Shown: one piece after another, positions 1-6,160 of the stretch
Layout: each line of letters starts with the position of its first letter
Numbering within the stretch: position 1 is the first letter of the stretch
Assembly (NCBI GenBank): GCA_023391905.1
Contig: JAEWAD010000573.1
Span: 1 to 6,160 of the forward strand
Length of the DNA: 6,160 bases
Direction: 5' to 3'
Source: Pseudomonadota bacterium
GTDB lineage: Bacteria > Pseudomonadota > Alphaproteobacteria > Rhizobiales > Kaistiaceae
Notes under the pieces: generated by a model
Databases searched by the model: none
What the model was told of the DNA's origin: nothing
The model's input: the letters and a program-made list of their open reading frames with translations, nothing else
Position numbers and translations under genes: made by a program

Positions 1-223
1 CTACAACGAAGAAAGCTTCTTCGTCCGCCACGCCTACTTCCTCGGCGCCAACGACCCCTACAAATCCCTGAAAACTGCGCTGAAGGCAGAGATCGACGAG
101 GAGGCCTGGGCAACCCTCTACTCCGACACCTCCCGCCCCTTCCCTCGGCCGAAGACGGGACGCATCGCGGTCAAGGTGATCAACCACTTCGGCGACGAAG
201 TGCTGAAAGTGTTCGGGGTCTGA
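1..223 (+). CDS. C-terminal tail of a probable type III Mod-like adenine-specific DNA methyltransferase (partial)
   Basis: The gene enters from the left edge; the first whole codon is at 2 and the TGA stop is at 221-223, leaving 73 residues. The visible tail contains RHAYFLGANDPYKSLK and ends with GRIAVKVINHFGDEVLKVFGV-like sequence. From memory this closing pattern (AVKVIN-hydrophobic-GDEV-K-V) is typical of the C-terminus of site-specific adenine methyltransferases related to type III Mod subunits. The SAM-binding and catalytic (DPPY-type) motifs lie upstream and cannot be seen, so activity cannot be judged. Third codon positions are almost all G or C, supporting the frame. The next gene starts after a single spacer base, so the methyltransferase and the two downstream genes probably share a transcript. 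Such enzymes normally methylate adenine in a short asymmetric site. The family call is recall from a short tail, hence only moderate confidence. Confidence 0.62.
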   Translation, partial: YNEESFFVRHAYFLGANDPYKSLKTALKAEIDEEAWATLYSDTSRPFPRPKTGRIAVKVINHFGDEVLKVFGV

Positions 224-224
224 C

Positions 225-1244
225 ATGGGACGCGGCCACAATCACTATCTCGATTGTGGCTGCAACTGGTGCTGCAGCACGGGCGGAGTTCGCATCAAGA
301 GAGCAGACCTGCAGAGCTCCATGTCACAGCGCGACGCTGAGCGCGTATTCCAGCGCTATTCGGCGAGCCATGGACGATCTGCGTGCTTCGTGATCCCGAA
401 CGCCCAATGCCCCGTTTGCCACGCTTCCGTCTTTTACTATCAGAATGCGTTCGGAAGCCGCGTCTTCTTCGATGAGTTGGGGCCCACCTGGCTAAAGCAT
501 CCCTGCACCGACAACAGCAATCATCCTGGCAGACGAGCATCCGTGCTCAGCGACCGGCCAGCGCTGAGGAAGCGGGGTGCTCGGATGGAGCTGGTGGAAG
601 CCGCCACATCTTTGAGGATCTATTCGGGAGCCCGTTCAAGCCCTCTCGGATATGCCGTCGACTGGCAGTTGCTTCATGTGCGTTCGGTACGGCGCAGAGG
701 CATGTCATTGCTGGTCGAAGCGCAGCTTATCGAAATGGCGGATGACGCCATCGTCCACTTCTCGCTGGTCTCTCCGCACGAAATCCTTCAGCCCGATGAC
801 CTCGTCAGTGCCTGTTATTCGACAATCAGCCTGATTCACCCTGAGAAGCTTGTGCCCCGGTCCTATGAGATAACTTGGTTCTCTGGCGCAGATTTCGCGG
901 CCAAGATCCTCACGGGCGCACACATACTTAAGCCCGTAGATCTGCCAACTTCGCCGGCAGTCCCGAAGCAGCCTTCTGGACGTGGGCCCATGGTCCTGAT
1001 TCCGAAGCATGAATATCGACCTCCCAAACGACGGAACCAGAAGAAGATAAGGAAGATCTCGGGAAAAGGGCGACCACTCTTGACGCCTATCGAGGTCAAG
1101 CCGGCTCATCTAGAAAAGGCCCCGAAGCGCAAGAGCAAAAACCAGATCAACCTCGAAAGGATTCACGCCGAGCTCATCATCGAGCGCAAGGGCGAGCGAC
1201 GGCGATTACAATCGACCAAGAAATCTGAGCAGGAAGAAAGCTGA
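225..1244 (+). CDS. Uncharacterised cysteine-rich, zinc-ribbon-like protein with a basic C-terminal tail
   Basis: A 339-residue protein of no function I can name. Near the start is a dense cysteine group, C11, C13, C16 and C17 (DCGCNWCC). A second group follows at C62-P-V-C65 and C94, with the phrase VFFDELGP at 80-87 and KHPCTD at 91-96 between and after them. I recall the CPVC...FFDELGP-W-KHPC pattern from conserved hypothetical bacterial proteins; the paired cysteines suggest zinc binding. The middle (about 120-245) is a mixed alpha/beta-looking region without a motif I recognise. From about residue 264 the chain is strongly basic (RPPKRRNQKKIRK and KRKSK), suggesting contact with nucleic acid or an acidic partner. 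No signal peptide or membrane segment is seen, so it is probably cytoplasmic. The ATG at 225 lies one base after the methyltransferase stop, with no strong Shine-Dalgarno motif, which fits translational coupling. The stop is two bases before the helicase start. Linked function with both neighbours is inference. Confidence 0.82.
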   Translation: MGRGHNHYLDCGCNWCCSTGGVRIKRADLQSSMSQRDAERVFQRYSASHGRSACFVIPNAQCPVCHASVFYYQNAFGSRVFFDELGPTWLKHPCTDNSNHPGRRASVLSDRPALRKRGARMELVEAATSLRIYSGARSSPLGYAVDWQLLHVRSVRRRGMSLLVEAQLIEMADDAIVHFSLVSPHEILQPDDLVSACYSTISLIHPEKLVPRSYEITWFSGADFAAKILTGAHILKPVDLPTSPAVPKQPSGRGPMVLIPKHEYRPPKRRNQKKIRKISGKGRPLLTPIEVKPAHLEKAPKRKSKNQINLERIHAELIIERKGERRRLQSTKKSEQEES

Positions 1245-1246
1245 TC

Positions 1247-3346
1247 ATGCAGACAATCCTCGCCGAGAGCTTCACATCCTCGCTTGCCAAGCTTGCCAAC
1301 GACGAACAGAAGCAGGTGAAGCTCACAGCATTCGATCTGCAGACCAATCCCGATCATCCGGGATTGCAGCTTCATCGCATCGACAAATCCAAAGATCCGA
1401 ACTTCTGGTCGGTGCGTGTCAGCCGCGATCTTCGCATCATCGTGCACAAATCAGGCGACAGCCTGATGCTGGCCTACGTCGACCACCACGATGAAGCCTA
1501 CAAATGGGCCGAGCGTCGACGGATCGAGACCCACCCCAAGACGGGTGCTGTTCAGATCGTCGAAGTGCGCGAACGTTTCGAAGTCACGCCGGCAACGCAG
1601 GTCTCCCAGACTCGCCTGCCCTTCGACCTTGCGCCAAAGGCGGGCAGCTCCCCCGCACCACGGCTCTTCGACAGGCTGACTTCCAACGACCTCCTCTCCG
1701 TTGGCGTGCCACTGGATTGGCTCTCCGACGTGGCCATAGCCGACGAAGAATCATTCTTCGTGCTTGCCAGTCATCTGCCACAAGAAGCATCCGAGGCGCT
1801 GCTGGAGTATGCGGCAACCGGCATCCTGAAAGCCGCAACGGCGCCTGTTGCTGATCCGATGACCCATCCGGATTCGATGCGTCGCTTCCGTGTGCTGGAG
1901 GGCGTGGACGAGCTGCAGGCAGCTCTCGACGCGCCTTTCGAAAAATGGGCTGTCTTCCTGCACCCTCTTCAACGAGGGGTGGTCGAGCGCGACTATTCAG
2001 GTCCCGCTCGCGTTGCCGGATCGGCAGGCACGGGAAAGACGGTTGTCGCTCTCCATCGCGTCATACGCACCCTCCGGATGGATCCGAATGCACACGTTCT
2101 GCTGACGACATTCTCTGATCCGCTGGCTGCTGCGCTTCGGCAAAAACTGTCCGTCCTTTCCGTCGATCACAACAGCCTCGACAGCCGTGTAACCGTTGCT
2201 TCGTTCAGGCGCATCTGCGAGGAACTCTACACGCTGACCAACGGTCACAAGGCCCACATCGCCAGCCGGGAACAGGTTCGCGACTTGATCGAGCGGGCCC
2301 GACAGGATGCAAATGTCCAGGGCTTCACGACGCGCTTCTTGGTTTCCGAATGGGAGAATGTCGTCGACGCCTGGCATATCGGCGACGCCAATGCCTATGC
2401 CGATGTGCCACGCATGGGCCGCAAGAACCGACTAGGCCAAAAGCAGCGCGAGGCGCTGTGGCAGGTATTCTCACGCGTCCGCGAGCAGCTGAAACAACGC
2501 GCACTACATACGCCGGCATCGCTTTTCGAGACGGTAACAGCCGCTTACGCCCAACGTCCGGACAAGCCGTTCACCCATGTGGTCGTTGACGAGGCTCAGG
2601 ACCTCGGTGTTCCGGAACTTCGGTTTCTGTCAGCCATCGCTACGGACAGGTCAGATTCCCTGTTCTTTGCCGGAGACATTGGTCAGCGCATCTTCCAGCA
2701 GCCCTTCTCCTGGAAGGAACTTGGCATCGATGTTCGAGGGCGGTCGTCAACGTTGAAGGTGAACTATCGGACATCGCAACAAATCCGAGAGACCGCCGAC
2801 CGGCTCCTACCGAAATTGATCCGAGACGTTGATGGCCTGGAGGACGATCGAAGGGGCGCAGTGTCCGTCTTCGACGGACTCGCCCCCACATTGGTGGTCA
2901 CCAAGGACGAGGCCGAGGAGAGGACAGCGGTTGCATCATTCCTTCGCAAAGCATTGTCCGAAGGGATGGCACCGCAAGAAATTGCGATCTTTGTGCGATC
3001 CGAGAATGAACTGCCGCGTGCGCGCGCTGCCGCGGAGGTGGCTGGATTGCCATTCCGCACGATCTCGGCTCAGAAACCCGACGGTGAACAACAAGCGCTC
3101 ATCGGTACGATGCATCTCGCAAAAGGACTGGAATTTCGTGCGGTAGCGATCATGGCCTGTGACGAGGCGATCCTTCCGCTTGCGGCGCGTGTCGAGGAAG
3201 TCGCTGACGCGTTCGAACTGGATGAAGTCATATCGACTGAGCGGCAATTGCTCTACGTCGCCGCCACTCGAGCCAGGGACCGGTTGTTCGTTTCAGGCCT
3301 AGCCCCTGGCTCGGAATTCCTCGAGGATTTGATCTCCCCACAGTAG
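1247..3346 (+). CDS. RelE/ParE-like domain fused to an SF1 UvrD/Rep-type DNA helicase
   Basis: A 699-residue two-part protein. Residues 1-95 resemble the RelE/ParE toxin fold: helical start (FTSSLAKLANDEQKQV), the SVRVSRDLRIIVHK strand pair at 55-68 and the signature YVDHHDEAYKWAERR at 77-91. The rest carries the superfamily 1A helicase motifs in order: Q motif near Q242; Walker A GSAGTGKT at 258-265 (K264); Walker B VVDEAQD with D448-E449; motif III GDIGQR with D477, Q480 and R481; motif IV NYRTSQQI with R508; motif V GTMHLAKGLEF at 620-630; motif VI YVAATRARD at 670-678 (R675, R677). All key ATPase residues seem intact, so ATP-driven 3'-5' translocation or unwinding is expected from family knowledge. 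The core is shorter than UvrD/Rep (about 670-720 residues without an extra domain), so accessory subdomains are probably reduced. No nuclease motif is seen. The ATG at 1247 follows the previous stop by two bases and has AGGAAG at 1231-1236. No recognisable antitoxin gene is adjacent, so the RelE-like part may bind a substrate or partner rather than act as a free toxin. Confidence 0.93.
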   Translation: MQTILAESFTSSLAKLANDEQKQVKLTAFDLQTNPDHPGLQLHRIDKSKDPNFWSVRVSRDLRIIVHKSGDSLMLAYVDHHDEAYKWAERRRIETHPKTGAVQIVEVRERFEVTPATQVSQTRLPFDLAPKAGSSPAPRLFDRLTSNDLLSVGVPLDWLSDVAIADEESFFVLASHLPQEASEALLEYAATGILKAATAPVADPMTHPDSMRRFRVLEGVDELQAALDAPFEKWAVFLHPLQRGVVERDYSGPARVAGSAGTGKTVVALHRVIRTLRMDPNAHVLLTTFSDPLAAALRQKLSVLSVDHNSLDSRVTVASFRRICEELYTLTNGHKAHIASREQVRDLIERARQDANVQGFTTRFLVSEWENVVDAWHIGDANAYADVPRMGRKNRLGQKQREALWQVFSRVREQLKQRALHTPASLFETVTAAYAQRPDKPFTHVVVDEAQDLGVPELRFLSAIATDRSDSLFFAGDIGQRIFQQPFSWKELGIDVRGRSSTLKVNYRTSQQIRETADRLLPKLIRDVDGLEDDRRGAVSVFDGLAPTLVVTKDEAEERTAVASFLRKALSEGMAPQEIAIFVRSENELPRARAAAEVAGLPFRTISAQKPDGEQQALIGTMHLAKGLEFRAVAIMACDEAILPLAARVEEVADAFELDEVISTERQLLYVAATRARDRLFVSGLAPGSEFLEDLISPQ

Positions 3347-3460
3347 TGCCCGAACTACCAGAGCCCCGAGGAGATATCCGTCTTCACCAACGCGGACGAA
3401 GCCAGCCTTACGGGTCTTATAGGTGGAAGGGAGGGGGAAGGAGGGGCTCGCGAAGGTTAA
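3347..3460 (+). other. Convergent gap with an open, coding-like stretch in frame after the helicase stop
   Basis: Directly after the TAG at 3344-3346 the helicase frame stays open for 37 codons until TAA at 3458-3460. The first part would read CPNYQSPEEISVFTNADEA, and its third codon positions are nearly all G or C, like real coding sequence in this window; the last third turns into a purine-rich, low-complexity GREGEGGAREG stretch. It has no start of its own in this frame. It could be a remnant of a downstream operon gene, a former C-terminal extension cut off by a point stop, or chance. I see no hairpin-plus-T terminator between the helicase and the convergent gene. Confidence 0.3.
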
Positions 3461-4714
3461 CTCTTCACGTCCACGGGAATACCCGCTGGGGTGAACTCCC
3501 GAGAGACCACCTCCATCATCCTCCTCCCCTCATCAGCCCTTGAGCGGGGAAGGAGAAGACCATCATGCAGACCAAGAGCCACCATCCCCCGTGCCTTCAT
3601 CTCCTCCAGTACACGGACGAGGATCTCGCTCTCCCCATACATGAGCGTCAGGCCGAGACCCACGCCAAGGCATGGCCGGAGCGCGGGATGCTTCTGGAGG
3701 ATGGCGTCCTTGGTGCGCTTGACGGTCCAGCCAGCAGGCAGGGTGACCGAGGCATCACCCCCATCATCAGCCGTGGTCAGCTCCTTAGGCCATTTCGAGC
3801 GGCGGAAGTCGTCCATGAGCAAACAGTTCATGGCCATCTTCACGGCCCTGCGGTGCCCCTCCAGGCCGGGGATGGCGTAGAGGTCTCCCTCCGGAGCAAC
3901 GGCTCCTACCGAGGCATAGGCGAGGCGGGGAAACATGGAGGCGAAGTCGAGATTGGCGACGGCCTCGCCCTCGATCCGTATTCCCCGCCGCCGGTCCTTC
4001 CGGAGGTTCTGCCAGAAGCCGCCGAACAGCCGCCCGTTGCGGTCGAACCGAGGTGCGCCATCATCGCACGCGAGAGCGGCTGTGCGGGTCCACAAGGCCG
4101 AGACCGTCATCCACGAAGTCAATATCCGCCTCGCCGAGGAAGGCATTCAACCGGCTCACGGCGTCCCGGATGGCGATGGTCTCGGCGGTGTCGGCGTAGT
4201 CGACCAACTCCCGCGAAACGACCAGTCCGTCACTGACCCGAAGATGCTCCTTCCGGCTTGCGATGACGACCTCCTCTCCCACCTGACGACCAAAGTCCGC
4301 CAGCGTGATCCCCGCCTCCCTGACCGTCCGCGCGAATGACTCCGTAGGGGCCAGAGATGACGCCACACCGCGTTGCGGGGAGTTCTGCCACTGGGCTAGC
4401 CCGAGTTCGTCGAGGCCGTGCAGGAGCGTCCGGAAGGGCCTGCCGAGGGCGGGATTGTCATAGCGTGTCCGTCCGCTCCTTCCGTTGCCGGTGAGTATTG
4501 CCAGCCGTCCCGTCTCCGGCGGCACGAGGACCGCGAGAGCCAAGTTCGCAACGGTCACCTCCACGGCGGTCAGATGGTGGCACTGGTCGGTTTCGCGGCG
4601 CTTGCGGGTGCGGGTTCCTGCGGCCTGTTCGCGGTAGCCGATGGCGGTGGTGATCTCGGCCACGAGCTTGCGCAGCGCCGGGCCTTCCGCGCCCCGCCAG
4701 TTCCTACACGACTG
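3457..4714 (-). pseudogene. Broken family A DNA polymerase-like gene (5' truncated, +1 frameshift)
   Basis: Two adjacent reading frames on the minus strand make one protein. The N-terminal part runs from about 4714 to 4061 and includes SCRNWRGAEGPALRKLVAE and YADTAETIAIRDAVSRLNA. The C-terminal part is read from about 4080 to the stop at 3457-3459. The second part has FDRNGRLFGGFWQNLRKD, then a motif A-like NLDFASMFPRLAY (aspartate codon at 3946-3948), a motif B/O-helix-like HRRAVKMAMNCLL (about 3819-3860) and a motif C-like LGLHDGLLLP (HD codons at 3562-3567). This order matches a group of phage and mobile-element proteins distantly related to DNA polymerase I palm/fingers; that match is from memory. 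The joint needs a one-base (+1) skip near 4060-4095, where the first frame hits TGA at 4061-4063. At the 5' end the frame opens after TAG at 4715-4717, with only a GTG at 4661-4663 and no clear ribosome-binding site, while coding-like sequence extends upstream of it. Thus the true start seems lost. A sequencing error could explain the frameshift but not the missing start. Confidence 0.68.
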
Positions 4715-4781
4715 CTATACAGACCCCATCGGACGATCGATATTTATCAATGATTTCAATGTACTGATGGCGGATATGCCC

Positions 4782-4800
4782 GATCCTCTTCTGGGCACCA
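4782..4800 (+). other. Candidate attachment-site remnant: tRNA-Phe-like 3' end with CCA
   Basis: The stretch ends in TCTGGGCACCA. A tRNA-Phe 3' acceptor strand in alphaproteobacteria typically reads CTGGGC followed by discriminator A and CCA, pairing with a GCCCAG 5' end. No matching 5' acceptor strand, anticodon stem or normal T-loop lies in the 76 bases before it, so this is not a complete tRNA. A displaced tRNA 3' end followed by a strong terminator is what integration of a tyrosine-recombinase element at a tRNA gene leaves at its far end. The intact tRNA and the second copy of the repeat would lie left of the window. This is inference from a short match; the exact core limits are unknown. 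Confidence 0.42.
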
Positions 4801-4806
4801 ATTTCT

Positions 4807-4850
4807 GCAAAAGCCCCGCATTCCGAACCGGATGCGGGGCTTTTGCTTTT
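4807..4850. terminator. Strong intrinsic terminator, probably bidirectional
   Basis: A perfect 15-base-pair inverted repeat, GCAAAAGCCCCGCAT at 4807-4821 and its complement at 4832-4846, encloses a 10-base loop and is followed by TTTT on the + strand. The A/T-rich outer part of the stem (AAAA paired with TTTT) gives a T tract on either strand, so it can stop transcripts from both sides. On the + strand it sits just after the tRNA-like 3' end, as a tRNA terminator would. On the - strand it lies about 63 bases past the stop of the TPR gene and would end that transcript too. Confidence 0.9.
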
Positions 4851-4909
4851 GGGGATCTGCGCTGCCCTCGGCCGCCGCCGGGAGCGCCCGTCGCGAAGGG
4901 GCCGGCGCC

Positions 4910-6160
4910 TCAGGATTTCGTCCCGATCACGAACCCCGCCTTGCGCAGCGAGTTGAAGAAGCGCTCGCGGTCCGCCGGCTTCACATTGCGCAGGCCGACC
5001 CAGGCGCCGACATCGGCGACAAGGCCGGGCGCGCGCGCCTCCAGCCAGACGCGCTCGGCCACCGCCTCGGCGGTCAGCCCGGCCTCGGCGAAGACCGCCA
5101 CCGCGATCAGGTGGTAGACCGGATTGTCGAGCACCGCCGCCTTGCGGATCCAGGTCGTCGCCGCCTTGTAGTCAGCCTCGATATAGGCGCAGATCGCCAG
5201 ATTGACCTCGTAATAGCCGAGCGGGCCGGGATTGCGGTCGAGCGCGTCGGCGATCAGCTTGCAGCCGCGATCCCAGTCGCCTGAATCGGCGATGCGGACG
5301 CCGTATTCGCCCATCAGCTCGGTATCGTTCGGATTGGTCGCCAGCGCCTGCGCGCCGACCTGGAGCGCCGCGTCGAGCTGGCCGTCGAAATAGAGCGTCA
5401 GCATCTCGGCCTGCAGGGCGCGGACATTCTGCGGATCGAGTTCCACGGCGCGCTTCGCCGCCACCGTCGCGCGCTCGAGCGAGGCCGGCGGCATGCCGAC
5501 CGCGACCGGATAGTGGAAGCGCACCTCGTCGATATAGGTCTGCGCCAGCAGCGCCCAGGCGGTGGCGTAGCCGGGGAAGCGCTCGACCGTCTCCTCGAGG
5601 CATTTGCGGACCTCGGGATGGGCCTTCACCTGCAGATTGGCGCGATAGGTGAAATAGGACAGCGTGCAGGAATAGGACGCCCAGTCGCCGGCCTCGGCCG
5701 GCATGGGACGGCCCGCATCGGCCTTGTAGATCGCGCCATAGGGCTGGCCGATCGCGGTGGCGACGCGGCGGGCGAAATCCGTCTCGAGGTCCAGGACCTT
5801 GTCGGGCTCGAAATCGGCCTCATAGGTCTGAGCCCAGAGCACGCTCACATCCTCGGCATCGAGCAGGCGGACCTGCAGGCGCAACCGCTCGCCGGCCAGG
5901 CTGACGGCGCCGAGCAGCACGTAGCGCGAGCCGTGCTGGTCCGGCGCCGCGCCGCCCTCGACCGTGACGATGTCGCGGAACTTGGCCATCTGGCCGAGGA
6001 TCTCCTGTGTCAGGCCGCGGGCGAACCCGGACGAGTCGGCCGCGCCGGAGAGATCCTCGATCGGCCGGACGAGCAGGCGCGGCAGCGCCGGCGCGGCGGA
6101 CGGGCGGGTCCACGGCGCCCATCCCCCGGCCCAGGCGACAAGCGCGACAAGCCCCACCAC
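4910..6160 (-). CDS. TolB-like/TPR protein, membrane-anchored, N-terminus beyond the window
   Basis: The frame runs in from the right edge and stops at TGA (4910-4912), giving 416 visible residues; the edge GTG is probably not the true start. Visible residues 2-14 (VGLVALVAWAGGW) look like part of a membrane helix. Residues 28-117 resemble the TolB-like N-terminal domain found in many regulators: LLVRPIEDLSG, GFARGLTQEILGQMAKF and SRYVLLGAVSLAGERLRLQVRLLDAE followed by VLWAQTYEADF. After about residue 160 come helical repeats of TPR type, for instance ATVAAKRAVELDPQNVRAL and ALQVGAQALATNPNDTEL. In this architecture the missing N-terminus is usually an adenylate/guanylate cyclase domain or a winged-helix DNA-binding domain; which applies cannot be told here. 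By family, the TolB/TPR part would lie across the membrane from the cytoplasmic effector domain and serve in sensing or protein contacts. No frameshifts are seen. It lies beyond the putative attachment site and is most likely a resident chromosomal gene. Confidence 0.88.
   Translation of the reverse strand: MVGLVALVAWAGGWAPWTRPSAAPALPRLLVRPIEDLSGAADSSGFARGLTQEILGQMAKFRDIVTVEGGAAPDQHGSRYVLLGAVSLAGERLRLQVRLLDAEDVSVLWAQTYEADFEPDKVLDLETDFARRVATAIGQPYGAIYKADAGRPMPAEAGDWASYSCTLSYFTYRANLQVKAHPEVRKCLEETVERFPGYATAWALLAQTYIDEVRFHYPVAVGMPPASLERATVAAKRAVELDPQNVRALQAEMLTLYFDGQLDAALQVGAQALATNPNDTELMGEYGVRIADSGDWDRGCKLIADALDRNPGPLGYYEVNLAICAYIEADYKAATTWIRKAAVLDNPVYHLIAVAVFAEAGLTAEAVAERVWLEARAPGLVADVGAWVGLRNVKPADRERFFNSLRKAGFVIGTKS

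Noticed and set aside
3346..3543. Plus-strand GTG frame overlapping the helicase stop
   Set aside because: It has low-complexity, arginine-, glycine- and proline-rich content, no ribosome-binding site, and runs antisense into the polymerase-like gene.
4055..4095. Programmed +1 frameshift (CGA TGA) in the polymerase-like gene
   Set aside because: A stop codon does sit at the shift point, but there is no Shine-Dalgarno-like stimulator and the gene also lacks a start, so decay or a sequencing indel is simpler.
3565..4339. Long plus-strand open frames across the polymerase-like gene
   Set aside because: They are antisense shadows; their translations are rich in P, R and S with no motifs, while the minus strand carries the ordered polymerase-like motifs.
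4725..4800. A complete tRNA gene ending in CCA at 4800
   Set aside because: The expected 5' acceptor strand (GCCCAG-type), D arm, anticodon stem and a normal T-loop are absent; only the 3' end resembles a tRNA.
5172..6122. Other minus-strand frames inside the TPR gene
   Set aside because: Their arginine- and alanine-rich composition is typical of shifted frames in high-GC DNA; the TolB/TPR frame explains the region.
1..6160. CRISPR array, insertion sequence or transposase
   Set aside because: No regularly spaced repeats, transposase motifs or paired terminal inverted repeats were seen on reading; an exhaustive repeat search could not be run.

Overview
The window looks like high-GC alphaproteobacterial DNA, plausibly Hyphomicrobiales. 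This rests on GC-rich third codon positions, tightly packed genes and a TolB-like/TPR protein of a type common in that group. The taxon is an inference; no marker gene is present. The window appears to span the right-hand end of an integrated accessory element and the start of flanking chromosome.

Positions 1-3346 (+ strand) hold a compact operon. It contains the C-terminal tail of a probable type III Mod-like adenine DNA methyltransferase (stop at 223), an uncharacterised cysteine-rich, zinc-ribbon-like protein (225-1244) and a 699-residue protein joining a RelE/ParE-like domain to a complete SF1 UvrD-type helicase core (1247-3346). The two junctions are 1 and 2 bases long, so the genes are probably translated together. 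A DNA methyltransferase, a putative nucleic-acid-binding protein and a toxin-fold/helicase fusion suggest a DNA-modification or defence module, but no nuclease is visible here and the upstream genes are outside the window.

Positions 3347-3456 are a short convergent gap. Positions 3457-4714 (- strand) hold a broken gene for a protein with family A DNA polymerase-like motifs, typical of phage or mobile-element cargo. It needs one +1 frame change near 4060-4095 and has no convincing start, so it is probably decayed.

Positions 4715-4806 contain an AT-richer strip and a short stretch (4782-4800) resembling the 3' end of a tRNA-Phe gene, including CCA. A strong hairpin terminator follows at 4807-4850. 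This is the layout expected where an element integrated into the 3' end of a tRNA gene and displaced its tail and terminator. Beyond it, 4910-6160 (- strand) encodes most of a membrane-anchored TolB-like/TPR protein whose N-terminal effector domain lies off the right edge. This gene is most likely resident chromosome.
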